Assembly: GCA_035501255.1 (NCBI GenBank)
Contig: DATJWM010000110.1
Span: 1-31,142, forward strand
Source of the DNA: JAFAZI01 sp035501255
GTDB taxonomy: Bacteria > Actinomycetota > Actinomycetes > JAFAQI01
Length of the DNA: 31,142 nucleotides
Direction: 5' to 3'
A model generated the notes under the pieces. It ran no database searches and was not told the origin of the DNA. It saw nothing but the letters and a program-made list of their open reading frames with translations. The position numbers and the translations under genes were made by a program. Of the stretch, positions 7,586-14,669 are shown in pieces (the stretch's first letter is position 1; the number at the start of each line of letters is the position of its first letter).

Positions 7586-8098
7586 TCAGTCCGGGTCGTC
7601 GATCCGGTCGAGGGCGGCCGCGAGATGCGGCGCCAGCCCGGACTGGTCGATCGAGGAGTCGATCGCGTAGAGCAACTTCCCGCCCCGCACCGCATACAGG
7701 CGCCGGTCGGCACTCACCGCACGTGCGGTCGGGGTACGCGCGACCACGTCACTGATCAGTTCGACCTGGTCGCCGGCAGGACCCTGGGTGACCTGGCCCA
7801 CCAACACCTCGACCACCCCGCCAGCGCGAGAGATCACGAGCTCGACCGGGATCGACCCGTCCTCGAGCGTCGGCTGGTCGCGCCACCACCCCGACTCCGA
7901 GTGGATCCAGTGGCCGTCCTCGGCGGACACCACCTGGGTGGAGTACGCGAGCCAAGGCGAGCCGTCGTCGTAGATCCGCAGCATCTCGGCGTACGGGAAG
8001 TCCGGCCCGTCGCCGTCCGGTTGCGCCCCGACCCCCTCGCCACGCCAGGTGCCGATCAGAAACCCGAGGGGATGCAGGTGCTCATCGCCGAAGACCAC
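7586..8098 (-). CDS. FABP-like beta-barrel protein (nitrobindin/peroxynitrite isomerase family)
   Basis: A 170-residue protein matching the actinobacterial FABP/nitrobindin-like family (Rv0813c and Rv2717c type). The signature GxWxGxG is present as GTWRGEG (residues 16-22), followed by alternating strands and a C-terminal GLAPHLAAALDRI in which the His may be the axial haem ligand of nitrobindins. Haem binding with peroxynitrite isomerisation is established for some relatives and inferred here. GTG 8098 is the only start before an in-frame TGA, and TAACGT 7 bases upstream fits a leaderless transcript. It is divergent from cysC with only 57 bases between the starts. Confidence 0.85.
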   Translation of the reverse strand: MVFGDEHLHPLGFLIGTWRGEGVGAQPDGDGPDFPYAEMLRIYDDGSPWLAYSTQVVSAEDGHWIHSESGWWRDQPTLEDGSIPVELVISRAGGVVEVLVGQVTQGPAGDQVELISDVVARTPTARAVSADRRLYAVRGGKLLYAIDSSIDQSGLAPHLAAALDRIDDPD

Positions 8099-8105
8099 GA
8101 CCTCG

Positions 8106-8149
8106 ACGTTAGGTCACGAGCGACGCAACCCGCGACGCCGCACTAGATT
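8106..8149. promoter_or_regulatory. Back-to-back leaderless promoters of FABP-like gene and cysC
   Basis: The minus strand has TAACGT (8111-8106) 7 bases before GTG 8098. The plus strand has TAGATT (8144-8149) 6 bases before GTG 8156. The two -10-like hexamers face away from each other in a 57-base gap, so the -35 regions must overlap. Confidence 0.5.
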
Positions 8150-8155
8150 CTTGCG

Positions 8156-9154
8156 GTGGCCACCATCACCCTCGACGTCGTCGACCGGGCCAAGCTCGAT
8201 CAGGTCCTCATCGGTCTGCTCCCGCCTTCGGCGCTCGCGGGCGAGGACGGCGACGTCTATCTCGACGACGAGGGCACCCCGGTCGCGTCGCGGACCGACG
8301 GCGCCGTCAGCGGGTACGCCGAGACGCGCTGGGCGAGACCGGAGGCCATCGCGAGCGCCGCTCCGGTCGTCGTCGCGGTCGATGGCGCTCTGCCCGTCGA
8401 CCCGCTGCCCGCTGACGCGCTGCTGCTGCTTCCCGCGGCCGGGGTGCGGATCGACGACGCCCGCCATCTCGCGTGGTCCCGGGCGTGGACCGAAACCGCG
8501 GGCACGGTCGTGGCGATCCCGGTGCTGCCGGCCGAAGCCGGGCCGAGGGCGGCCGAGCTCGCCGCGGCGTACTCCTCCGGACCCCTGCTCACCGTCGCGA
8601 CGACGCCGCAACCCGGCGGCGCGGGCCGCACCATCTTCCTGACCGGGTTTTCGGGATCCGGGAAGTCGACGGTCGCGCGCGCGCTCGTCGAACACCTCGC
8701 CCGGACTCGCGCGATCACGCTGCTCGACGGTGACGTCGTCCGCACCCACCTCTCCCGCGGGCTCGGCTTCTCGCGGGAGGACCGGGACCTCAACATCCGC
8801 CGGATCGGCTGGGTGGCGGGTGAGGTCACCAAACACGGGGGAGTCGCGGTGTGTGCGCCGATCGCACCGTACGACGCGACCCGCAAGTGGGTCCGCGCGA
8901 CCGTGGAGGCCGCGGGCGGTCCCGGCTCGTTCCTGCTGGTCTGGATCTCGACGCCGCTGGAGGAATGCGAACGCCGCGACGTGAAAGGGCTGTATGCGAA
9001 AGCGCGGGCCGGGGAAATCACCGGCTTCACCGGCATCGACGACCCCTACGAGCCACCCGAGGACGCGGAGCTCGTGATCGACACCACGGACGTCGGGGTT
9101 GCCGAGGCGGTCGCCCGGATCGCCGCTCTGCTGCCGGAGCGAGGCGGCGCCTAG
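8156..9154 (+). CDS. cysC: Adenylylsulfate (APS) kinase with long N-terminal extension
   Basis: CysC phosphorylates APS to PAPS in sulfate activation. The kinase domain begins near residue 158: P-loop GFSGSGKST (164-172), LDGDVVRTHLSRGLGFSRED, then NIRRIGWVAGEV, CAPIAPYDATR, and the lid region KGLYAKARAGEITGFTGIDD with DPYEPP near the end, all standard for APS kinase. Residues 1-157 are extra; free-standing CysC is usually about 180-200 residues, and this extension has no motif I recognise. In mycobacteria CysC is fused to CysN, whereas here the two are separate. The stop overlaps the convergent cysQ stop by 4 bases (CTAG). GTG 8156 follows a TAGATT hexamer. Confidence 0.93.
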   Translation: MATITLDVVDRAKLDQVLIGLLPPSALAGEDGDVYLDDEGTPVASRTDGAVSGYAETRWARPEAIASAAPVVVAVDGALPVDPLPADALLLLPAAGVRIDDARHLAWSRAWTETAGTVVAIPVLPAEAGPRAAELAAAYSSGPLLTVATTPQPGGAGRTIFLTGFSGSGKSTVARALVEHLARTRAITLLDGDVVRTHLSRGLGFSREDRDLNIRRIGWVAGEVTKHGGVAVCAPIAPYDATRKWVRATVEAAGGPGSFLLVWISTPLEECERRDVKGLYAKARAGEITGFTGIDDPYEPPEDAELVIDTTDVGVAEAVARIAALLPERGGA

Positions 9155-9906
9155 ACCATCCCGGCGGCGAGGCAGGCGTCCACGAGCCTGGCGGTGAGCG
9201 AGGGATGGCAGATCATCAGCCGCTCGGTGAGCCGGGACGGCTTGTTGAACTCCAGCGGAGCGGCGGACAGGTCACCGACGCTCAGGCCGGCCTTCGCCGC
9301 CACGACCGCCGGCGCCGCGGTGTCCCACTCCTTCATCGGTCCGCTGTGCAGGTAGGCATCCGCCTCCCCGAGCAGAATCGCCATCGTCTTCATGCCGGCG
9401 CTCCCGATCGGGATCAGCTCACCGCCAACGGCCTCACCCGCCGCCACCACCCACGCCGGGCGGCGCGTCCTCGACACCGCCAGCCGAGGAACGGCCGGCG
9501 GATCGGTCAGCGCGGGCAACGGGTCGGCCGTCGAGAGCGTCATCCCTCGGGCCGGCAACGCGACCGCGCCCTCGGTCAGTCCCTTGCCCCGCTCCCAGAG
9601 CGCGACGTGCACCGCCCAGTCGGTCCGGCCTTCCTCGCCGAACTCCGTCGTCCCGTCCAGCGGGTCGATGATCCACAAGCGGTCGGCGTCGTGACGCCGC
9701 GGGTCGTCCGCGGACTCCTCCGACAGGATGACGTCGTCGGGTCGCTCCTGCGCGAGGCGCGCGAGCAACAGCTGGTTGGAGTCCTGATCGCCGGCGTCAC
9801 GTAACGAGCGCGGGTCGCCGAACCCCAGCCTCGCGCGCAACTCGAGGAGCAGGGCGCCGGCCTCACCCGCGAGATCGCGGGCGAGCTCCGCATCTGAGGT
9901 CATCAC
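9151..9906 (-). CDS. cysQ: 3'(2'),5'-bisphosphate nucleotidase (CysQ family)
   Basis: A 251-residue inositol-monophosphatase-fold enzyme. Metal-binding motifs are present: LSEES (62-66), WIIDPLDGTTEF (78-89, with D81, D84 and T86) and EWDTAAP (193-199, D195). CysQ hydrolyses PAP to AMP, removing the by-product of PAPS use; some homologues also act on PAPS or inositol phosphates. Its position 43 bases downstream of cysN on the same strand supports the CysQ assignment and an operon cysD-cysN-cysQ. GTG 9906 and ATG 9903 are adjacent starts and either may be used. Confidence 0.9.
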   Translation of the reverse strand: MMTSDAELARDLAGEAGALLLELRARLGFGDPRSLRDAGDQDSNQLLLARLAQERPDDVILSEESADDPRRHDADRLWIIDPLDGTTEFGEEGRTDWAVHVALWERGKGLTEGAVALPARGMTLSTADPLPALTDPPAVPRLAVSRTRRPAWVVAAGEAVGGELIPIGSAGMKTMAILLGEADAYLHSGPMKEWDTAAPAVVAAKAGLSVGDLSAAPLEFNKPSRLTERLMICHPSLTARLVDACLAAGMV

Positions 9907-9949
9907 ATCGGCCGATGCGGTCGCGACACTGCGCGTGCGTGCAGAGCGC

Positions 9950-11191
9950 TCACAGGATCATGCCGGCAGCGACGGTCGCGCCCGAGGCCTCGTCGATCAG
10001 CAGAAACGAGCCGGTCGTGCGGTTGCGCCGGTACTCGTCGACGAACAACGGCTGCGTCGTACGCATCTTGATCCGCCCGATCTCGTTGAGGCTCAACGAA
10101 TCCGCGGTCTCGTCGCGATGCAAGGTGTTGACGTCGATCCGGTATTCGATGTCGCGGATCTGGGCCCGGACCGCGCGGGTTGTGTGCTTCACGGCGTACA
10201 TCCCGCGCAGGTGCAGGGGCTCGTCGGTCAGCCAGCACACCATCGCCTCGACGTCCTGCGAGACTCTCGGCTGGTTCATCGGCCGGCAGATCATGTCGCC
10301 GCGAGAGATATCGATGTTGTCGGTCAGCCGGACCGTCACCGCCATCGGAGGGAACGCCTCCTCCACCGGACCGTCGGCGGTGTCGATCCCCGCGATCGTG
10401 GTCTTCAGACCGCTCTGGAGGACCATCACCTCGTCACCCGGCTTGAGGACGCCGCCCGCGACCGTGCCGGCGTACCCGCGGTAGTCCGGGTACGCCGAGG
10501 ACTGCGGCCGGATGACGTACTGGACGGGGAAGCGGACGTCGATGAGGTTCCGGTCGCTCGCGATGTGCACGTCTTCGAGGTGGTGGAGCAGCGAGGAGCC
10601 TTCGTACCAGCCCATGTTCTCGCTGCGGTGCACGACGTTGTCGCCCTTGAGCGCCGAGATCGGGATGAACGACAGGTCGCCGATATCGAGCTTGGTCGCG
10701 AACGAGCGGAACTCGTCCTTGATCCGGGTGAAGACGGCTTCGTCGTAGTCGACGAGATCCATCTTGTTGATGCAGACGACCACGTGCGGGACCCGCAACA
10801 ACGACGCCAGGAAGGCGTGTCTGCGGGACTGCTCCACGATGCCGTTGCGCGCGTCGATCAGGATCAGCGCCAAGCTTGCCGTCGAGGCGCCGGTCACCAT
10901 GTTGCGCGTGTATTGGATGTGCCCGGGGGTGTCGGCGATGATGAACGATCGCTTTGGGGTGGCGAAGTAGCGGTAGGCCACGTCGATCGTGATGCCCTGC
11001 TCCCGCTCGGCGCGCAGTCCGTCGGTGAGCAACGCAAGGTTGACGTGTTCGTCGCCGCGGTCGCGCGACGTACGCTCGACCGCCTCAAGCTGGTCCTCGA
11101 AGATCGACTTCGTGTCGTAGAGCAACCGCCCGATCAGGGTCGACTTCCCGTCGTCGACGCTTCCCGCGGTCGCGAACCTCAGCAGTTCCAT
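9950..11191 (-). CDS. cysN: Sulfate adenylyltransferase GTPase subunit
   Basis: A 413-residue EF-Tu-like GTPase that drives APS formation by CysD. G1 is GSVDDGKST (10-18), the switch I region is REQGITIDVAYRYF, G3 is ADTPGH and G4 is NKMD, followed by two beta-barrel domains. There is no C-terminal kinase, so this is CysN and not CysNC; the kinase is the separate cysC at 8156. ATG 11191 overlaps the TAA stop of cysD by one base (TAATG), indicating translational coupling. Open frame continuing upstream into cysD is not part of the gene. Confidence 0.95.
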   Translation of the reverse strand: MELLRFATAGSVDDGKSTLIGRLLYDTKSIFEDQLEAVERTSRDRGDEHVNLALLTDGLRAEREQGITIDVAYRYFATPKRSFIIADTPGHIQYTRNMVTGASTASLALILIDARNGIVEQSRRHAFLASLLRVPHVVVCINKMDLVDYDEAVFTRIKDEFRSFATKLDIGDLSFIPISALKGDNVVHRSENMGWYEGSSLLHHLEDVHIASDRNLIDVRFPVQYVIRPQSSAYPDYRGYAGTVAGGVLKPGDEVMVLQSGLKTTIAGIDTADGPVEEAFPPMAVTVRLTDNIDISRGDMICRPMNQPRVSQDVEAMVCWLTDEPLHLRGMYAVKHTTRAVRAQIRDIEYRIDVNTLHRDETADSLSLNEIGRIKMRTTQPLFVDEYRRNRTTGSFLLIDEASGATVAAGMIL

Positions 11192-12102
11192 TAGAAGTAA
11201 CCCTCGCGCTTGCGATCCTCCATCGCGGCCTCCGAGAGCCGGTCGTCGGCACGGGTCGCGCCGCGCTCGGTGACCCGGGTCGCAGCGACCTCGTGGATGA
11301 CCTCGGTGTAGGTCGCCGCGGTCGACTCGACCGCTCCGGTGATCGGGATGTCGCCGACGGTCCGGTAGCGAACCATGAGCGTCACGACTTCCTCGGTCTC
11401 CCGCGGGCTGGTGAAGTCGCTGACCGGCAGCCACATGCCGTCGCGCAGGAAGACCTCGCGCTCGTGGGCGAAGTAGATGCTCGGCAGCTCGACCTCCTCG
11501 GCTGCGAGGTAGCTCCAGATGTCGAGCTCGGTCCAGTTCGACAACGGGAAGACCCGGATGTGCTCCCCCTTGTTGTGCCGCCCGTTGTACAGCGACCACA
11601 GCTCGGGGCGCTGCATCTTCGGATCCCACTGACCGAACTCGTCGCGAAAACTGAAGACCCGCTCCTTGGCGCGGGCCTTCTCCTCATCGCGGCGGGCGCC
11701 GCCAAACACCGCGTCGTACCCGCCCTCTTGGATCGCATCGAGAAGGGTCACCGTCTGGAGCGGGTTTCGGACGCCGTCGGGACGCTCCTTGACCCGGCCC
11801 TTCGCGATCGACTCCTCGACGCTCGCAACGACCAGACGCAGCCCGAGTCGCTCCACCGTGCTGTCGCGAAACTCAAGGACCTCCGGGAAGTTGTGCCCGG
11901 TGTCGACATGCATGACCGGGAACGGGATCGGCGCCGGCCAGAAGGCCTTGGACGCCACGTGAAGCATGACGACCGAGTCCTTGCCGCCGCTGAACAGGAG
12001 CACCGGGCGCTCGAACTCGGCGGCGACCTCACGGAAGATGTGGATCGACTCGGCCTCGAGCGCCTCCAGCGAGGTCAGCTCATAGGTCAACGGCGCAGTC
12101 AT
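11191..12102 (-). CDS. cysD: Sulfate adenylyltransferase catalytic subunit
   Basis: A 303-residue ATP-pyrophosphatase of the PP-loop family. The signature SGGKDS is at 38-43, followed by HVDTGHNFPEVLEFRD, GGARRDEEKARAKER (the sulfate/ATP contact region) and HIRVFPLSNWTELDIWSY; the C-terminus KREGYF is typical of CysD. It makes APS from ATP and sulfate with CysN. It is the first gene of a minus-strand set cysD-cysN-cysQ. A TACAAT hexamer on the minus strand at 12129-12124 could be its -10, giving a leader of about 15 bases. No Cys leader peptide is seen upstream of it. Confidence 0.95.
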   Translation of the reverse strand: MTAPLTYELTSLEALEAESIHIFREVAAEFERPVLLFSGGKDSVVMLHVASKAFWPAPIPFPVMHVDTGHNFPEVLEFRDSTVERLGLRLVVASVEESIAKGRVKERPDGVRNPLQTVTLLDAIQEGGYDAVFGGARRDEEKARAKERVFSFRDEFGQWDPKMQRPELWSLYNGRHNKGEHIRVFPLSNWTELDIWSYLAAEEVELPSIYFAHEREVFLRDGMWLPVSDFTSPRETEEVVTLMVRYRTVGDIPITGAVESTAATYTEVIHEVAATRVTERGATRADDRLSEAAMEDRKREGYF

Positions 12103-12123
12103 CTACCAACCCTATTCACAGGC

Positions 12124-12129
12124 ATTGTA
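12124..12129 (-). promoter_or_regulatory. Possible -10 hexamer TACAAT for cysD
   Basis: TACAAT on the minus strand lies 21 bases before ATG 12102, in an AT-richer stretch that is unusual for this DNA. No convincing -35 is visible. Confidence 0.3.
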
Positions 12130-12232
12130 TGTATCTTGGTTCAGATTCCGTCTGCCTAGAGCCTACCGTCTCGGGATTTTCGGCGAGGTACCAGCGGGGG
12201 TCGCCGCCGCCGGCCGGGTATCGTCCTGCGCC

Positions 12233-13009
12233 ATGGAACTCAACGCCACCTCCGCCATCGTCACGGGCGCCGCCTCCGGTCTCGGTGCCGCAACCGCCCG
12301 CCTCCTCGCTGCCAACGGCGCCGCAGTCGTGCTGGCCGACGTACAGGACGGCAAGGGCGAGGCGCTCGCCAAGGAGATCGGTGGAGTCTTCGTCCACACC
12401 GACGTGACCTCGACCGAGCAGATCATCGCCGCGACCGATACGGCTTTGAGCTTGGCGCCGCTGCGCTCGTTGGTGTGCTGCGCGGGGATCGGCTCGGCGC
12501 AACGAACGGTCGGCAAGGACGGCGAGTACTCCTCCGCGTTCGACCTCGCTGCCTACAAGCGGGTGATCGACATCAACCTGGTCGGCACGTTCGACTGCGT
12601 CCGGATCGCGGCGACCGCGATGAGCCGCGGCAGCGCGGACGACAACGGTCAGCGTGGCGCGATCGTGCTGACCGCGTCGGTGGCTGCCGAGGACGGGCAG
12701 ATCGGTCAGGCGGCGTACTCGTCGTCGAAGGGTGGCGTCGTCGGGATGACCCTGCCGGTGGCCCGCGACCTGTCCGCGATCGGCGTACGACTCAACACGA
12801 TCCTTCCCGGGCTGATCGACACTCCGATCTACGGCGAGGGCGAGGGCGCCGAGGCGTTCAAGGCACAGCTCGCCAAGGCGTTGCTGTTTCCCAAGCGACT
12901 CGGCAAGGCACAGGAGTATGCCTCGCTCGTGCTCGAGCTGCTTCGCAACGACTACATGAACGCCGAGTCGATCCGGATCGACGGCGGCGTCCGCCTCCAG
13001 CCCCGCTGA
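12233..13009 (+). CDS. Short-chain dehydrogenase/reductase (HSD10-like)
   Basis: A 258-residue classical SDR. It has the NAD-binding motif TGAASGLG, an acidic residue after strand 2 (LADVQD) favouring NAD(H), the CCAGIG motif in place of NNAG, and the catalytic YSSSKGG, ending with the C-terminal RIDGGVRLQPR. Overall it resembles type-10 17beta-hydroxysteroid/3-hydroxyacyl-CoA dehydrogenases (VARDLSAIGVRLNTILPG, LIDTPIYG). The substrate is therefore probably a hydroxyacyl-CoA or related alcohol. ATG 12233 is chosen because the upstream frame is not SDR-like and TATCGT lies 8 bases upstream. It is divergent from cysD and has no obvious sulfur role. Confidence 0.88.
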   Translation: MELNATSAIVTGAASGLGAATARLLAANGAAVVLADVQDGKGEALAKEIGGVFVHTDVTSTEQIIAATDTALSLAPLRSLVCCAGIGSAQRTVGKDGEYSSAFDLAAYKRVIDINLVGTFDCVRIAATAMSRGSADDNGQRGAIVLTASVAAEDGQIGQAAYSSSKGGVVGMTLPVARDLSAIGVRLNTILPGLIDTPIYGEGEGAEAFKAQLAKALLFPKRLGKAQEYASLVLELLRNDYMNAESIRIDGGVRLQPR

Positions 13010-13012
13010 CCC

Positions 13013-13120
13013 AAACGGCGTGACGCCGTTACGGCCAGAGCGAAACGGCGTGACGCCGTTACTGCCAGAGCGAAACGGCGTGACGCCGTTACGGCCAGAG
13101 CAGAACGGCGTCACGCCGTT
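13013..13120. repeat. Tandem array of four 17-base palindromes at 30-base spacing
   Basis: AACGGCGTGACGCCGTT occurs at 13014-13030, 13044-13060 and 13074-13090. A fourth copy with C at the centre lies at 13104-13120. The linkers are near-identical (ACGGCCAGAGCGA with 1-2 changes), giving a 30-base direct repeat. The array fills the gap between the convergent SDR and sseC genes. Each palindrome could form an 8-bp stem, so a bidirectional terminator or a multi-site protein target are both possible. Confidence 0.9.
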
Positions 13121-13142
13121 GTTGAAGGGTCGGTGCGGGAGG

Positions 13143-13442
13143 TCAGACGGAGAGTCGGACCTCGGAGATCTCGCCCTCGGCCACGCTGACCTCCGCCGAG
13201 CCGCCCGGGTGGCCTTGCCCGGGAATGACCCGGACCGTCCACGCGCCGGGGCGAGCGAAGAACCGGAACTGCCCGGTCGCCGACGTCACCACCTCGGCAG
13301 TGAAGTCATTCCCGCTGTCGAGGAGGCGCACGTAGCCGCCCGACAGGGGCGCGTCACCCTGATACACGAGACCTTGGATCACGGTCTCGCCAACCGGAAT
13401 GCCGGTGCGGTCGATCGTTGCCTGGTCAGGAGCTCCACACAT
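13143..13442 (-). CDS. sseC: DUF1416 protein SseC
   Basis: A 99-residue protein of the DUF1416 family, an all-beta, transthyretin-like small protein (GLVYQGDAPLSGGYVRLLD, then FTAEVVTSATGQFRFFARPG, WTVRVIP). It is the known partner of the CysA2-type thiosulfate sulfurtransferase in actinobacteria (sseC next to cysA2 and cysA3 in M. tuberculosis). Its ATG begins 2 bases after the stop of the sulfurtransferase gene, so it is translated from the same message. Its biochemical role is unknown; the strict pairing suggests it binds or delivers sulfane sulfur, an inference. A Cys at position 2 (MCGAP) is notable. Confidence 0.9.
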   Translation of the reverse strand: MCGAPDQATIDRTGIPVGETVIQGLVYQGDAPLSGGYVRLLDSGNDFTAEVVTSATGQFRFFARPGAWTVRVIPGQGHPGGSAEVSVAEGEISEVRLSV

Positions 13443-13444
13443 CG

Positions 13445-14278
13445 TTAAACGTCCTTCTCGATCGGTACGCCGACGAGGGAGCCGTATTCGGTCCATGACC
13501 CGTCGTAGTTCTTGACGTTGGGCTGTTCGAGGAGCTCGTGCAGCACGAACCAAGTGTGTGCGCTGCGCTCCCCGATCCGGCAGTACGCGATTGTGTCCTT
13601 CGCGAAGTCGACGCCTTCACCGGCGTACAGCTCGCGCAGGTCGTCGTCGCTTTTGAACGTCCCGTCCTCGTTCGCCGACTTCGCCCACGGGATGTTGACC
13701 GCCGACGTCACGTGCCCCGCCCGCTGCGATTGCTCCTGCGGAAGGTGCGCGGGCGCGAGCAGACGCCCGGAGAACTCATCCGGTGACCGGACGTCAACGA
13801 GGTTCTTGACCCCGATCGCCGCGACAACCTCGTCACGGAAGGCCCGGATGTCGTTGTTCGGTTCCTGCGCGACGTAGGTCGTCGCCGGCCGGTTCGGCTG
13901 CTCCGAGACCAGTTCGCGGCTGTCGAGCTCCCACTTCTTGCGCCCGCCATCGAGCAACTTCACGTCCTGGTGCCCGTAGAGCTTGAAGTACCAGTACGCG
14001 TAGGACGCGAACCAGTTGTTGTTGCCGCCGTAGAGCACGACCGTGTTGTCGGCGGAAATCCCCTTCGCGGACAGCAAGGCCTCGAACTGCTCCTTGCTGA
14101 CGAAGTCGCGCCGAACCTGGTCCTGGAGGTCTCGCTTCCAGTCCAGACGCGCCGCCCCCTTGATGTGGTTCTTGTCGTACGCCGCGGTGTCTTCGTCGAC
14201 CTCGACGAGGACCACGGACGGGTCGTCAAGGTGCGCTTCGACCCAGTCGGCGTCGACCAGTACGTCGCTTCGAGCCAT
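13445..14278 (-). CDS. cysA2: Thiosulfate sulfurtransferase (rhodanese), CysA2/CysA3 type
   Basis: A 277-residue tandem-rhodanese enzyme, the same length as M. tuberculosis CysA2 and closely similar through YGGNNNWFASYAYWYFKLYG, KLLDGGRKKWELD and VDVRSPDEFSG. The active-site loop is YCRIGER with C233 as the persulfide-carrying residue. It transfers sulfane sulfur from thiosulfate to a thiol acceptor. An AGGAGAA site precedes ATG 14278. Upstream lies a 147-base leader with stable hairpins and a Cys-containing leader peptide (14425-14550), suggesting control by cysteine supply. It is co-transcribed with sseC. Confidence 0.95.
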   Translation of the reverse strand: MARSDVLVDADWVEAHLDDPSVVLVEVDEDTAAYDKNHIKGAARLDWKRDLQDQVRRDFVSKEQFEALLSAKGISADNTVVLYGGNNNWFASYAYWYFKLYGHQDVKLLDGGRKKWELDSRELVSEQPNRPATTYVAQEPNNDIRAFRDEVVAAIGVKNLVDVRSPDEFSGRLLAPAHLPQEQSQRAGHVTSAVNIPWAKSANEDGTFKSDDDLRELYAGEGVDFAKDTIAYCRIGERSAHTWFVLHELLEQPNVKNYDGSWTEYGSLVGVPIEKDV

Positions 14279-14311
14279 TGGTGAGTTCTCCTAGCGGTTG
14301 ATGAGGAAGGT

Positions 14312-14336
14312 GCGGCCTGGCCATTGGGCAGGCCGC
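14312..14336 (-). terminator. Candidate attenuator hairpin ahead of cysA2
   Basis: GCGGCCTG (14312-14319) and CAGGCCGC (14329-14336) form a perfect 8-bp stem with a 9-base loop, 33 bases before the cysA2 start codon. There is no T-run after it, so it could act by blocking translation or as a Rho-type or intrinsic stop of the GC-rich kind. Confidence 0.45.
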
Positions 14337-14376
14337 GATGACCCGGAACGGTCGCCACGACGGACGCGTCGACGAC

Positions 14377-14396
14377 GCGCTGATGCCGATCAGCGC
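14377..14396 (-). promoter_or_regulatory. Second leader hairpin between leader peptide and cysA2
   Basis: GCGCTGAT-GCCG-ATCAGCGC is a perfect 8-bp stem with a four-base loop, between the leader-peptide stop and the attenuator hairpin. A 7-base pairing (CGGTCGC just after the leader stop with GCGACCG near 14350) could compete with it, which would give alternative folds. Confidence 0.4.
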
Positions 14397-14424
14397 GGCT
14401 ACGCGACGGTGAGTGAGCGACCGG

Positions 14425-14550
14425 TCAGGACAGACACAGGCAGGTCGCCACGCGGCACAGGTCGACCGCGCGCCGACTCCACAGCGCGGGGACAGCCCGA
14501 CGGCTCCCCGACGCGGGCCGAGCCCGCGATGCGTCTGTGGTGGTCATCAC
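14425..14550 (-). CDS. Cysteine-containing leader peptide (attenuator uORF)
   Basis: A 41-codon frame from GTG 14550 (or ATG 14547) to TGA at 14425, ending in RRAVDLCRVATCLCLS. This matches the actinobacterial leader-peptide consensus RR-x-VDL-x-R ending in clustered Cys that precedes sulfur genes. Three Cys codons fall in the last ten residues. A TAGTCT hexamer lies 7 bases before the GTG, so the transcript would start at the leader itself. Known polycysteine leaders in mycobacteria are leaderless and sense cysteine by ribosome stalling; here the downstream genes are cysA2 and sseC, and foldable RNA lies between. Start choice between GTG and ATG is uncertain. Confidence 0.75.
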   Translation of the reverse strand: MMTTTDASRARPASGSRRAVPALWSRRAVDLCRVATCLCLS

Positions 14551-14557
14551 GGCGACG

Positions 14558-14563
14558 AGACTA
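14558..14563 (-). promoter_or_regulatory. Putative -10 hexamer TAGTCT for the leader peptide-cysA2-sseC transcript
   Basis: On the minus strand TAGTCT is followed by 7 bases and then GTG 14550, so transcription would begin at the first codon of the leader peptide. Confidence 0.5.
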
Positions 14564-14603
14564 CGCAGGCACCCGGGCGGACGGCAACCGAGGCGGCACA
14601 TGG

Positions 14604-14628
14604 CATAATTTAGTTTCGTAGGCTAAAT
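14604..14628 (+). promoter_or_regulatory. Exporter promoter with MarR-like operator
   Basis: ATTTAG (14608-14613) and CTAAAT (14623-14628) form a perfect inverted repeat with a 9-base spacer. A CATAAT -10-like hexamer (14604-14609) overlaps the left arm. It stands out as an AT-rich patch in GC-rich DNA 42 bases before the DHA2 exporter. The half-sites resemble MarR-family targets; no MarR gene is in the window. Apart from this site and the Cys leader, the rest of the 391-base gap (14279-14669) holds nothing I can assign. Confidence 0.55.
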
Positions 14629-14669
14629 ATCTCGCCGGAAGCCCGGCCGCACGCCCGCAAGGATCGCCG

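Noticed and set aside
6600..7600. Target-site duplication around elements A and B
   Set aside because: GTCCGG occurs near both outer edges (6623 and 7589) but at different distances from the arms, so it is not a convincing duplication.
12116..13114. 332-codon minus-strand frame opposite the SDR
   Set aside because: It begins inside the palindrome array and mirrors the SDR codons; no motifs.
13013..13120. CRISPR-like array
   Set aside because: The whole 30-base unit is repeated including the linker; there are no unique spacers, no cas genes and only four copies.
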